Shown piece by piece: positions 6,815 to 15,437 of a DNA stretch of 64,000 nucleotides. The stretch is from Dyella humicola (GTDB taxonomy: Bacteria > Pseudomonadota > Gammaproteobacteria > Xanthomonadales > Rhodanobacteraceae). A program made the translations under genes and the position numbers. The stretch is taken from positions 2,356,001 to 2,420,000 of the forward strand of contig NZ_JAPDPC010000001.1 in the NCBI RefSeq assembly GCF_026283945.1. Reading direction: 5' to 3'. Position 1 is the stretch's first letter, and the number at the start of each line of letters is the position of its first letter. The notes under the pieces are model-generated. The model did not search any database, was not told the origin of the DNA, and saw only the letters and a program-made list of their open reading frames with translations.

Positions 6815-9800
6815 TCAATGGAAGTCGCGCGAGCGGCTGTCGAGCGAGCCGAGCAACGAGCTGAAATCGATCAGCCGATGCGCAATCAGGTGACTGACCC
6901 CATCCACATGCTCCCAGCGACCTTCGACACCCAGCAGGCTCGCTTCCAGATAGACGCGCCGCTGCCGCTCGGCCACATGGCTCCAGACCACGACATTGAT
7001 GGAACCAAATTCGTCTTCCATGGTGATGAAGGTGACGCCGCTGGCCGTCTGCGGCCGTTGCCGTTGCGTCACCAGGCCAGCCGCGCGCACATGACTGGCA
7101 TGCGGCTGATGACTTAGCGCGCGCCCATCCATGCAATGCAGTGCACGAAGCCGCGTGCGCAGCTGTCGCAAGGGATGCGGCCCAAGTGTCAGGCCCACGC
7201 GCGCATAGTCGGCCAGCGTATTTTCAGCCTGCGACGGCGGCGGTAGCGCGACAGCCGGCTCCTCCGGACTGGCGTGGCCGAACAAAGGAAGTTGTGCTTC
7301 GATGCCAGCGATGGCCCAACGCGCGCGATGGCGATGACCCGCCAGTCCGCGCAGCGCATCGGCCTCGGCGAGTGCTTCCTGCTGCTGTCGATTCATGCCG
7401 GTGCGCGCGCACAAGTCGGCCACATCATCAAAGGGGCGGCGCGCTCGTTCCGTCGCAAGCCGTCCCGCCATGTCCTGGCGGCATCCTCGAATCTGGCGAA
7501 GGCCCAGTCGAATAGCGAAGCCGCCCACGGATGCGGCGTCATCCTCCAGCGCGTTGTCCCACGCGCTGTAACGCACATCGACGGGACGGACGTTGACGCC
7601 GTGGCGCTGCGCGTCCTGCACCAACTGGCTGGCGGAATAGAAGCCCATCGGCTGCGCGTTGAGTAATGCACACAAAAACTCCGCCCGGTAGTGGCATTTG
7701 AGCCAGCTACTGGCGTAGACCAGCAACGCGAAACTCGCGGCATGGCTTTCAGGGAAACCATACGAACCGAAGCCCTTGATCTGTTCGAACAGGCGCGCCG
7801 CGAACTCCTGTGAGAAGCCACTCTCCAGCATGCCCTTCATGAGCTTCACGCGATGGACTTCCATATCACCATTGCGCCGCCATGCCGCCATCGAACGACG
7901 CAATGCGTCAGCCTCGCCCGGCGAGTATTTGGCGGCGACGATAGCCAGCTTCATCACCTGCTCCTGGAACAGCGGCACGCCGAGCGTGCGCTCGAACACG
8001 CTACGCAAGGCTTCCGACGGATAGGTCACCGGCTCCTCGCCGCGCTTGCGGCGCAGATACGGATGCACCATGTCTCCCTGGATCGGGCCCGGCCGCACGA
8101 TCGCCACCTGGATCACCAGGTCGTAGAAATTCTCCGGGCGATGCCGCGGCAGCATGGCCATCTGTGCGCGCGATTCGATCTGGAACACGCCAACGGTGTC
8201 GGCGGCCCGGATCATCTCGTAGGTCTTTGGATCTTCCTTCGGCATGCTGGCCAGGGTCAGTTCGCGGCCGTGATGCGCCTTCAACAGATCCAGGCATTTG
8301 CGGATGCAGGTCAGCATGCCCAGCGCCAGGCAATCGACCTTGAGCAAACGCATCGTATCCAGATCGTCCTTGTCCCACTGGATGATGGTGCGGTCCGGCA
8401 TGGACGCGTTTTCCACCGGCACCAGGTGCGATAGCGGCTGATCGGAAATGACAAAGCCGCCGACGTGCTGGGAGAGGTGTCGCGGAAAATCTCGCAACTC
8501 AGCAGTGAGGGCCAGTACGCGCCGCAATACCGGGCTATCCGGGTCGAAGCCGCGCTCACGCAACCGCCCTTCCAGCGGATCATCGCCATCCTGCCAGGCA
8601 AAGACGCGGGACAGCAGGTCGGTCTGATCCATCGGCAAGCCGAGCGCACGCGCCACGTCACGCACCGCACTACGGCCGCGATAGCAAATGACGGTGGCAG
8701 CCAGCGCGGCGCGATCACGACCGTACTTGTTATAGATGTACTGGATGACCTCCTCGCGCCGCTCGTGCTCGAAGTCGATATCGATATCCGGCGGCTCATC
8801 GCGCTCCGCGGAAATAAAACGTTCGACCAGCAGGGTCGTATGCTCCGGGTCCACCGCCGTGACACCCAGCGCATAGCAGACGGCCGAGTTGGCGGCCGAA
8901 CCGCGGCCCTGGCAGAGAATGTCCACGCTGCGGGCGTAGCTGACGATGTCCTGCACGGTGAGGAAATACGATTCGTATTTGAGCTGCTCGACCAGGGACA
9001 ACTCATGTTCGATCTGCTCGCGCACCTTGGCCGAAGCACCTTGCGGCCAGCGCCAGCGAACACCTTCCTCAGTCAGATGTCGCAGCCACGCGGTTGCCGT
9101 ATATCCCTCGGGCACCAGTTCGGCCGGGTAGCGATACTTCAGATCGGTCATGGCAAAACGACAGCGATCGGCGATACGCGCCCCCTCTTCCAGCAGGCGT
9201 GACGGATAGATCTCCGCCAACGCCTCGCACGTGCGCAGATGACGTTCGCCATTGGGAAACAGCAGGTCGCCGGCCTGGGCCACGGTGCGGTGATGGCGCA
9301 GCGCGGTCATCACATCCTGCAGGGCGCGCCGACGACGCACATGCATATGCACATCGCCGGCAGCTACTGTGGGTATGCCTAGCGAATCGGCCAGCGTCTC
9401 CAGCTGTGCCAGGCGACGCGCATCGTCAGGGCCACGATGCAGTTCGATCGCCAGCCACAAGCGATCATGAAACAACGAGTGCAGCCACGCGCCCTCTTCG
9501 CGATCGGGTTTGCTGGCCGGCATCCACAGCGCCAAGGTGCCGGGAAGACCATCAACGAAGTCCTGCCGCGTTACGCGATAGCTACCCTTTTCTGCGGCAC
9601 GTCGCCCCCGGGTGATAAGTGCACATAGCGCGGTATAACCGGCAAGGTTCTCGCACAGAAGGGTCAGTTTCGGCCCATCGTCCAATTGAAATTCAGCACC
9701 AACAATCAGCGCCACACCGGTATCGCGCGACGCCTCGAAGGCACGCACGATACCTGCAAGCGAACACTCGTCCGTGATGGCCAGTGCGCGATAGCCGCAA

Positions 9801-9892
9801 TCCCTGGCCCGCTCGAACAATTCGCGCGCACTCGATGCGCCGCGCTGAAACGAGAAATTCGACAGGCAATGCAGTTCGGCATACGCGCTCAT
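6815..9892 (-). CDS. dnaE2: Error-prone DNA polymerase DnaE2 (ImuC)
   Basis: 1025 aa, the catalytic polymerase of the imuA-imuB-dnaE2 translesion mutasome. The start at 9892 ([15 protein letters not shown]) overlaps the imuB stop as ATGA, so a longer frame from 10012 is rejected. The N-terminal PHP domain begins [17 protein letters not shown]. The C-family polymerase active site [17 protein letters not shown] lies near residue 370, and [15 protein letters not shown] just before it. The C-terminal OB-fold part includes [17 protein letters not shown]. Length fits DnaE2 (about 1030-1080) rather than DnaE1 (about 1160). The product bypasses lesions after DNA damage and causes induced mutation. 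Confidence 0.95.
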   Translation of the reverse strand: MSAYAELHCLSNFSFQRGASSARELFERARDCGYRALAITDECSLAGIVRAFEASRDTGVALIVGAEFQLDDGPKLTLLCENLAGYTALCALITRGRRAAEKGSYRVTRQDFVDGLPGTLALWMPASKPDREEGAWLHSLFHDRLWLAIELHRGPDDARRLAQLETLADSLGIPTVAAGDVHMHVRRRRALQDVMTALRHHRTVAQAGDLLFPNGERHLRTCEALAEIYPSRLLEEGARIADRCRFAMTDLKYRYPAELVPEGYTATAWLRHLTEEGVRWRWPQGASAKVREQIEHELSLVEQLKYESYFLTVQDIVSYARSVDILCQGRGSAANSAVCYALGVTAVDPEHTTLLVERFISAERDEPPDIDIDFEHERREEVIQYIYNKYGRDRAALAATVICYRGRSAVRDVARALGLPMDQTDLLSRVFAWQDGDDPLEGRLRERGFDPDSPVLRRVLALTAELRDFPRHLSQHVGGFVISDQPLSHLVPVENASMPDRTIIQWDKDDLDTMRLLKVDCLALGMLTCIRKCLDLLKAHHGRELTLASMPKEDPKTYEMIRAADTVGVFQIESRAQMAMLPRHRPENFYDLVIQVAIVRPGPIQGDMVHPYLRRKRGEEPVTYPSEALRSVFERTLGVPLFQEQVMKLAIVAAKYSPGEADALRRSMAAWRRNGDMEVHRVKLMKGMLESGFSQEFAARLFEQIKGFGSYGFPESHAASFALLVYASSWLKCHYRAEFLCALLNAQPMGFYSASQLVQDAQRHGVNVRPVDVRYSAWDNALEDDAASVGGFAIRLGLRQIRGCRQDMAGRLATERARRPFDDVADLCARTGMNRQQQEALAEADALRGLAGHRHRARWAIAGIEAQLPLFGHASPEEPAVALPPPSQAENTLADYARVGLTLGPHPLRQLRTRLRALHCMDGRALSHQPHASHVRAAGLVTQRQRPQTASGVTFITMEDEFGSINVVVWSHVAERQRRVYLEASLLGVEGRWEHVDGVSHLIAHRLIDFSSLLGSLDSRSRDFH

Positions 9893-11298
9893 GCGAACCA
9901 TCCATGCAACATCCACGCGCCCTGCTCGCCCGGCGCACAGAACACCCACGCGTACTGGCCTTGCGAAGTGCGCACCACGTAGTAGTCGCGACGCAGATCG
10001 CCGCCGTCCCACCAGCCGGTTTCGATGCGTTCGGGGCCGGCCAGGATGGTCGGTGGCGGGCCGCGTAACGGCCGCGGCGATTCCAGCAACCAGGAGGGAC
10101 GAGGCAGCGATGCCACGCTGGTGGCGCCTACGCCCGCTGTAGTGGTCTGCGCAAACTCGGGGCGCGGATCCACCGTGCGGCGAAGATGCTGGATGGACGC
10201 TTCGCCCAGACGTGCGCGCAGACGTTCACGCAACTGCTCCAGTGGCACCGCGTTGGTGGGACGCGTATCGAACAGGTCGCGACCTGCCGGCACGAAAGGC
10301 GGCAACTCACGCGCCATCAGGCGCATTGCGACCACCGGCTGCGACAGCTCCAGTCGCTCCATGCGGCCACGCGCGCAATCGAACAACAGCGTCGCATCGC
10401 GAGCGGCCGACAGCATGCCCACCGTCACTCTCGTCGGTGGTCCGCTGCGGTGCTCCAGCTCAAGCTCGAAGCGCTGCACGCCGCCATCGCGCCCAGCCAG
10501 GTAGGCCGACAGATCGCCGGTCAGGCGGCGTAACGGAAAGACCAGCGCCTCGACGTGCTCGATCTCGTGCGTCCACTCCATGCGCTGCTCGAACGTATCG
10601 GGCGGGCGATAGTTTTCCATCGGCGAAGGCTCGTCGCCGGCAAGCCGATCGAGCTGTGCCACCAACTCGCCACCAAAACGTCGCTGCAAGCCGGCGCGCG
10701 GCAACGCGAACAACTGCCCCAGGGTGCGAATGCCCATCGAAGGCAAGGCCTGCGTCACGTCGCCAGGCAGGCGGGCACGCGCTATCGGAATGGGCGACAG
10801 TGCACGTCGCAGCGTATCGGGTGTCATCACCGCCAGGCCATCGTGGACACCGGTCAGCACATAGGCAGCATGTGGCGTGGGGGCGAGCGCGATGCGGTGG
10901 CGAAAACCCAGCTCCTTGAGGTCATCACGCAACAGCGACTCAAAGCGCGGCCACGGCCCAAACAGATTCAGGCTGCGACTCACCTCCAGCACCAGCGCAT
11001 GTGCCAGCAAGCCGACTTCGCCGCTATAGCGATAAGCCCAGGCCGCCAACAGGTGATGCCAGCGCGCCTCGTCCTCGGGGTCGTGCTCGACCATCGCAAA
11101 CTGGCTCAGCAGCGCTTGCGCTGCCGTGAGGCGCTGGCCGCGATACAGGCCGGCGGCACGCGCGGAGCGGTTCGCCGCGTGCACGACACGCGCCTGCGCT
11201 GGACCACTGACCAGCACCAGTGGCGCCTCCGTGGGCGGCTGTCGCCGGAGGACACCATCCAGCGCCAGCTGCGGCAGCAACACACAAGCCCACAGCAT
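9889..11298 (-). CDS. imuB: ImuB, catalytically dead Y-family polymerase homologue
   Basis: 469 aa. ImuB is the hub that binds the beta clamp, ImuA and DnaE2. The Y-family fold is recognisable ([27 protein letters not shown], then an HhH region around [21 protein letters not shown]). The first catalytic Asp is replaced ([14 protein letters not shown] where DinB has IDMDCF), and the SxDE palm motif reads LVLEVS. This agrees with the known loss of polymerase activity in ImuB. The C-terminus (about 330-469) is the ImuB-specific tail. The gene follows imuA by 12 bp and overlaps dnaE2 by 4 bp. Confidence 0.94.
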   Translation of the reverse strand: MLWACVLLPQLALDGVLRRQPPTEAPLVLVSGPAQARVVHAANRSARAAGLYRGQRLTAAQALLSQFAMVEHDPEDEARWHHLLAAWAYRYSGEVGLLAHALVLEVSRSLNLFGPWPRFESLLRDDLKELGFRHRIALAPTPHAAYVLTGVHDGLAVMTPDTLRRALSPIPIARARLPGDVTQALPSMGIRTLGQLFALPRAGLQRRFGGELVAQLDRLAGDEPSPMENYRPPDTFEQRMEWTHEIEHVEALVFPLRRLTGDLSAYLAGRDGGVQRFELELEHRSGPPTRVTVGMLSAARDATLLFDCARGRMERLELSQPVVAMRLMARELPPFVPAGRDLFDTRPTNAVPLEQLRERLRARLGEASIQHLRRTVDPRPEFAQTTTAGVGATSVASLPRPSWLLESPRPLRGPPPTILAGPERIETGWWDGGDLRRDYYVVRTSQGQYAWVFCAPGEQGAWMLHGWFA

Positions 11299-11310
11299 GT
11301 CGCGCCCTCC

Positions 11311-11934
11311 TCACGACCAACCGGCGGCAAGCGGCAACATGCCAGCTGGCGGTTGCCCGCCACGGCATTTGCGTATGCGTACCTGCAGCGAGGGCTCGCT
11401 TTCCAGTTCCAGCCGCAACGCCGCTGGCGACGCCTGCAGCGCATGGCGCTGATCGCGAAACACGAACGCCAGCGCCTTGCCTGTATCGGCGGCCACCTGC
11501 AGGCGGCGCAAGGCGCGATCATCCGCCTGCAGCGGCCACGCCAGCACCGCCGCACAGCTACCCGAACGCAGGCATTGCTCGGCGGCCCACAGTACGTCGC
11601 GCTCCCCGGCCTGCACGATATCGACGTGGGCCATCACCACGCCACGCGCTTCCCAGCCAGGCACATAGGGTACATACGGTGGCGCGATCAGCATCACGCT
11701 GCGTGCCTCTCGTGTCAGTCGCGCCAAGGTGGGTAGTACCAGCTGAAGTTCTCCGACGCCATCGATGGGCAACAGGATTTCTGTCATCGCGTGTTCGGGC
11801 CAGCCGCCACTCGGCAAGGCGGCATCGAGCGCGGGCCAGCCCGTGGGTTGACTGCTATCGGGCAGCGGTACCGCGCGCCCTTTCCAGATTTGGCGGGCAT
11901 GTAGCAATGAGTCCAGCGCGACTACTTGGCCCAT
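11311..11934 (-). CDS. imuA: ImuA, RecA/SulA-like mutasome protein
   Basis: 207 aa. The sequence has the RecA-like layout of ImuA: QPTGWPALDAALPSGGWPEHAMTEILLP near the N-terminus, where RecA has its Walker A region but ImuA lacks a proper P-loop. It continues with GELQLVLPTLARLT and a second strand SVMLIAPPYVPYVPGW. ImuA is required with ImuB and DnaE2 for damage-induced mutagenesis. The start at 11934 lies 4 bp after the stop of the upstream peptidase gene, so all four genes form one operon. Confidence 0.92.
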   Translation of the reverse strand: MGQVVALDSLLHARQIWKGRAVPLPDSSQPTGWPALDAALPSGGWPEHAMTEILLPIDGVGELQLVLPTLARLTREARSVMLIAPPYVPYVPGWEARGVVMAHVDIVQAGERDVLWAAEQCLRSGSCAAVLAWPLQADDRALRRLQVAADTGKALAFVFRDQRHALQASPAALRLELESEPSLQVRIRKCRGGQPPAGMLPLAAGWS

Positions 11935-11938
11935 GGCG

Positions 11939-12517
11939 TCACCGCAACGTGCGCAGGCAACGGGTTACGACACCCCAGATCTCCAGCGTCTCACCTTCCC
12001 GAAACACGATGGGTTTGAAGTGGGCGTTCTCCGGCAACAAGGCGACATGACCATCCACCTTGCCGAGCCGCTTGATGGTCAGCTCGCCATTGACCACCGC
12101 CACCACGATGTCACCCTGACGCGGCGCGAGTGCACGATCCACCAGCACTTCATCACGATCAAAAATGCCTGCGCCGATCATCGACCAGCCCGATACCCGG
12201 ATGATGAAGGTGCTCGGCTCGTGTCCGGGCAGGACCAGGTGCTCGTTGAGGTCGACCACTTCGTCGACGTCATCGTCCGCCATCGACGGCACACCTGCCG
12301 GTACACGACTCAGGAAGGCGGTAAGCCCCACGGTCGAGGGTGTCAACGACATTGGCCGCGGGGCCTCCAGTGAAGCCGTACCCCGATAGGCGTCCAGATA
12401 AGCCAGCACCGACGGCACCTGGCTTTCAGGCACGCGGATACGCTGACTGGGTTCGCCGGCAGGACGACCGGCGCCTGGGCGACTACCACCGTGATCGGAA
12501 GAAGGCATGAGGGTCAT
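11939..12517 (-). CDS. UmuD/LexA-type S24 self-cleaving peptidase heading the mutasome operon
   Basis: About 192 aa from the ATG at 12517 (the ATG at 12508 or a TTG at 12541 are alternatives; none has a strong ribosome site). The C-terminal half is UmuD-like: predicted cleavage site Ala74-Gly75 (RVPAGVPSMADDD), catalytic Ser112 (SGWSMIGAGI) and Lys149 (GELTIKRLG), and an ending LEIWGVVTRCLRTLR similar to UmuD. The N-terminal about 70 residues differ from both UmuD and the LexA winged helix: a basic SRPGAGRPAGEPSQRIRVPES stretch and a helix, possibly a small DNA-binding domain. In related operons this position is held by LexA2, the operon repressor. Confidence 0.82.
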   Translation of the reverse strand: MTLMPSSDHGGSRPGAGRPAGEPSQRIRVPESQVPSVLAYLDAYRGTASLEAPRPMSLTPSTVGLTAFLSRVPAGVPSMADDDVDEVVDLNEHLVLPGHEPSTFIIRVSGWSMIGAGIFDRDEVLVDRALAPRQGDIVVAVVNGELTIKRLGKVDGHVALLPENAHFKPIVFREGETLEIWGVVTRCLRTLR

Positions 12518-12556
12518 CTTGAATAATGGACCGATAATCAAGATACCACTCTCTGC

Positions 12557-12573
12557 ATCTCACTGCCTGAGAT
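12557..12573. promoter_or_regulatory. 17-bp palindrome, candidate operator of the mutasome operon
   Basis: ATCTCA-CTGCC-TGAGAT is a perfect dyad with 6-bp half sites, lying 40-56 bp upstream of the peptidase start at 12517, where a repressor would block transcription. It does not match the enterobacterial LexA box (CTGT-N8-ACAG) or the Xanthomonas type that I recall (TTAG-N6-TACTA). Binding by the UmuD/LexA-like first gene product is an inference. Confidence 0.45.
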
Positions 12574-12640
12574 ACATCGCGTAATGTCAGCTTTTTCTCG
12601 TCAGACTTGGCCTGTCGAGGTTGACATGGCGCCTCTTCGA

Positions 12641-12659
12641 AATAAGAATAATTCGCATT
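12641..12659 (+). promoter_or_regulatory. Fur-box-like palindrome before the iron-type trio
   Basis: AATAAGAATAATTCGCATT is a 19-bp near-palindrome (7 of 9 base pairs match around the centre at 12650). It resembles the proteobacterial Fur box GATAATGATAATCATTATC and the common form AATGAGAATNATTCTCATT. It lies 45 bp before the start at 12704. A TTGACA at 12621-12626 with a weak -10 (TAAGAA at 12643, spacing 16) places the box over the promoter, as expected for repression by iron-loaded Fur. Confidence 0.6.
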
Positions 12660-12703
12660 AAAAGCAATCAACCGCCTTTCCGATCCGACAAGGAATACGC
12701 CAC

Positions 12704-12979
12704 GTGATAACCCTCAGCGCGCTGCTGCTGAATCTGGCAGGCGCCGCTCTCGTTTATCTGGCGAGCGGGCAACAGACCCTGTTGAAAGCCCCACTGCGTG
12801 TCACGGCACGCCTGGCGGGCTGGGTGCTGATACTCGCAGGCACGGTCTGCTGGCTGATCGTTGCGGGCGCCGGGGCTGGCATTTCCGCGACGCTGACCAC
12901 CTTGATGCTGGCCTGGGTCATTCTGCCCTATCTCGCCTGGTGGCGCGGCCCCGACGCAGCAGAGACGGATACCCGATGA
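12704..12979 (+). CDS. DUF3325-like small membrane protein
   Basis: 91 aa with three hydrophobic helices: LSALLLNLAGAALVYLASG, RLAGWVLILAGTVCWLIVAG and ATLTTLMLAWVILPYLAWW. Size, topology and position next to DUF3649 and PepSY genes fit DUF3325, a family found in siderophore or iron uptake clusters. Function is not established; a role in reductive iron release or transport at the inner membrane is inferred from context. Its stop overlaps the next start as ATGA. A Fur-like box lies upstream. Confidence 0.68.
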   Translation: MITLSALLLNLAGAALVYLASGQQTLLKAPLRVTARLAGWVLILAGTVCWLIVAGAGAGISATLTTLMLAWVILPYLAWWRGPDAAETDTR

Positions 12980-13236
12980 TCGCGCGCTGCCTTGCCGGCG
13001 CCCTGCTCGGTTTCCCGCTTGCCGCGACCCTGATCGCGTTGTCACTGCGACTGTTGCCGCATGGCGGTGCGGCGTTTCTTATCCCGGCGATGATCCTGTT
13101 CTTTCCGCTATGGATCGCCTTGATGGCCGGCACTTATATGTTCCGCAGCGGTGCACGCGCCTGGATGGTGCTCGGCCTCGCCAATGCGGCGGCCTTTCTC
13201 GTGTTGTGGGCCACGCGTTCGGCGGGCTTCCCGTAA
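12976..13236 (+). CDS. DUF3649-like small membrane protein
   Basis: 86 aa from the ATG at 12976, which overlaps the previous stop. Three hydrophobic segments: LAGALLGFPLAATLIALSLRLLP, AAFLIPAMILFFPLWIALMAGTYMF and WMVLGLANAAAFLVLW. The layout fits DUF3649, usually encoded between DUF3325 and PepSY proteins in TonB-dependent siderophore clusters. No enzymatic motif is visible. It likely works with its two neighbours in one inner-membrane complex; that is inference from conserved clustering. Confidence 0.66.
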   Translation: MIARCLAGALLGFPLAATLIALSLRLLPHGGAAFLIPAMILFFPLWIALMAGTYMFRSGARAWMVLGLANAAAFLVLWATRSAGFP

Positions 13237-13247
13237 CGGATGACACG

Positions 13248-14807
13248 ATGAAAGCCTCCACCATTCGCACTTATCAAACGGTTCACACCTGGACCGGCCT
13301 GTTGGCTGGCTTTGCGTTGTTCGTGGCGTTTTACGCCGGCGCACTGACCGTCTTCCACAACGACATCGCCACTTGGCAGAACCCGCCGTGGCGCAGCGCG
13401 GCGGATGCCGGCGTACCGGTGCACACGCTGATCGATCGCCTCACCGCCACCCAGCCGGCGGCGAAGGACAACTTCGGCATCGTGCTGCCCACCGATGCCT
13501 CGCATGCGGCCTATGCGTTCTGGCAGGACAAAGACGATGAGCGCTTTGCCAGCGCCAGCCAGTTGCATGCCCCCCGCGCGGAAGCCGGCGAAAACGAACT
13601 CGCCGACTTCATCTACGCCTTGCATGATTCACTTGGCTTGCCGGTAATTGGCCTGACCCTGATGGGCATCGTCAGCGTGCTCTACGGTCTGGCGCTGGTA
13701 TCAGGCTTCCTGATGCACCTGCCGCAGCTGGTGAGCAGCCTGTTCGCCATCCGCGCAGGCCGCAATCTCAAGCGGCTATGGCAGGACGCGCACAATGCCA
13801 TCGGCGTGATCAGCCTTCCTTTCCACATCATTTTCTCGATCACCGGCGCGCTGTTCTGCCTGCTTGGCCTGACCCTGGCCACACTCAATACCGTCGCGTT
13901 CGACGGCAAGCTGTACAGCGCCTTCGCCCAAGCCACGCAGACCACGCCCACGATCACCGCCAGCGGCACGCCGGCCGTCATGTTGTCGCCCGAGGTGTTG
14001 TTGGAACGCGCCCGCGCCACGGCATTGACCTTGGGGGTCACCACGTTCGAACCCGATTACATGCACTTCGTGCACTACGGTGACTATAACGCCGTGGCCG
14101 AGGTGCGTGGACTCTCGCAGCATACGCTGGGCACCTTCGGCACGATCGTGCTGTCCGCCCGCGACGGCCGCGTGCTGCGCACGTTTGCCGGTGATGCGTA
14201 CAGTCTCAATGGCATCAGCTATGCCGCGCTCTATGGCCTGCACTTCGGCAGTTTCGGCGGACGCACCGTGCAGTGGCTGTATTTCATCCTTGGGCTGGCC
14301 GGTGCTTTCCTGTTCTATTCCGGCAACCTGTTATGGATCGAATCACGTCGCAAGCGACGCCATCTCGATCAACCGCAGCGTACGCGCGTGATGGCGCGTG
14401 CCACCATCGGGGTCTTCCTGGGCACTTGCCTGGGCATTTCGGGCGCCTTCGCCGCGACCTGGATAGCCGTCCGGTTGGGCGCCGATGCCGGCCTGCCACA
14501 GCGCATCACCTGTTATGGCCTGTTCCTCGCCGCTTGTGTGTACGCCTGCATCCGCCCCATAGCGAAGGCCACGGTGGAATTGCTCATGGCCACGGCTGCG
14601 CTCACCATCGTCGTGGCCGTCGCCGACCTGATCAGCAACGCTGGCGCATTCGCTCAGGCGTGGACGCCGCTGACCCCAAGCGTGCTCGGCGTCGACCTGA
14701 CTGGCATCGCCCTCAGCATCGTCTTTGCCTGCTTTGCACGCGCAACGGCTCGACGCGCCCGTACGGGTAACGCCCATAGTGTGTGGGCACTGCCGGCCGC
14801 CTCCTGA
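13248..14807 (+). CDS. PepSY-associated transmembrane protein (iron-regulated type)
   Basis: 519 aa. The start at 13248 gives MKASTIRTYQTVHTWTGLLAGFALFVAFYAG, the typical first helix of the PepSY_TM family; the frame is open further upstream but overlaps DUF3649. A large periplasmic part follows, then helices around residues 140-170, 180-220 (HNAIGVISLPFHIIFSITGALFCLLGL), 340-370 (GGRTVQWLYFILGLAGAFLFYSGNLLWIE) and four near the C-terminus. Some members (PiuB, FsqB-like) act as ferric-siderophore reductases; conserved His residues in helices here (HTWTG, HNAIG) could bind haem. It ends the putative Fur-controlled operon. Confidence 0.82.
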   Translation: MKASTIRTYQTVHTWTGLLAGFALFVAFYAGALTVFHNDIATWQNPPWRSAADAGVPVHTLIDRLTATQPAAKDNFGIVLPTDASHAAYAFWQDKDDERFASASQLHAPRAEAGENELADFIYALHDSLGLPVIGLTLMGIVSVLYGLALVSGFLMHLPQLVSSLFAIRAGRNLKRLWQDAHNAIGVISLPFHIIFSITGALFCLLGLTLATLNTVAFDGKLYSAFAQATQTTPTITASGTPAVMLSPEVLLERARATALTLGVTTFEPDYMHFVHYGDYNAVAEVRGLSQHTLGTFGTIVLSARDGRVLRTFAGDAYSLNGISYAALYGLHFGSFGGRTVQWLYFILGLAGAFLFYSGNLLWIESRRKRRHLDQPQRTRVMARATIGVFLGTCLGISGAFAATWIAVRLGADAGLPQRITCYGLFLAACVYACIRPIAKATVELLMATAALTIVVAVADLISNAGAFAQAWTPLTPSVLGVDLTGIALSIVFACFARATARRARTGNAHSVWALPAAS

Positions 14808-14834
14808 GCCAGCGCACCTGACGCTCTTCGATGG

Positions 14835-15152
14835 TCAATAAGCCATCCGCACCGCGCCGGGGCGGGCGACAGCGGGCGCGTCACCCATCAGCGCAATCTC
14901 GTCCCATACCGTGTCTGCCTCGCCATCAGCAAGCAATTCGTAAGCCGTGCGCCCACCAAACGCATTCTGATGCCGGCACATCCAGCGTACGGCGCGATCC
15001 CGGTCGCGCAGACTCTGCACCAGCATCGTGGCAAGCGAGGCTTGCTGCTTTTCCAGCGCGCCAAAGGCGCGCTCCATGACGTCATCCCGCAAGGTGTTGA
15101 TCTGAGCAAGCTCCGTGGCGACGTCTTGAAATTTGATCGTAACTTTGCGCAT
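14835..15152 (-). CDS. DUF2384 (ParS/MbcA/Xre antitoxin C-terminal domain) protein, orphan
   Basis: 105 aa, with AAGGAG 7 nt before the ATG at 15152. The C-terminal half, AVRWMCRHQNAFGGRTAYELLADGEADTVWDEI, matches the toxin-binding domain of Xre/MbcA/ParS antitoxins (consensus W-N-ALGGRTPLELL). The N-terminal 50 residues are helical and lack a clear HTH. Antitoxins of this type normally sit next to a RES-domain toxin; none is visible on either side here. It may be a solitary regulator or a leftover antitoxin. Confidence 0.6.
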   Translation of the reverse strand: MRKVTIKFQDVATELAQINTLRDDVMERAFGALEKQQASLATMLVQSLRDRDRAVRWMCRHQNAFGGRTAYELLADGEADTVWDEIALMGDAPAVARPGAVRMAY

Positions 15153-15437
15153 ACGTTCGCTCCTTATATGCCCGCATCCACACGCCTCTCGTCTGTGTCA
15201 ATTGCTGCTCCCGACCTCCCCTTCGATCGGATCAGCGCAATGACCAAGTCTTCCCTCCCTGTGCAACCCGCCATTTCGCCGAATACCACGCTGCATCCGG
15301 CCATCACGGCGATACCGCCCATGCGACTGGATCATGCGCAAGGTTATGCTGAATTCGCGTGAATTCTCTAGGCTGATCAGCTACGACTTTTGGTTAGTCT
15401 TGGCGACCTTGCAACCGCGCCTTTGCTTGCACCAAAC

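Noticed and set aside
12518-12703. Classical LexA box before the mutasome operon
   Set aside because: I found no CTGT-N8-ACAG or TTAG-N6-TACTA match; only the ATCTCA-N5-TGAGAT palindrome stands out.
15345-15375. GAATTC-GCGT-GAATTC dyad downstream of the DUF2384 promoter region
   Set aside because: Short, isolated and with no promoter context that would support a regulatory role.
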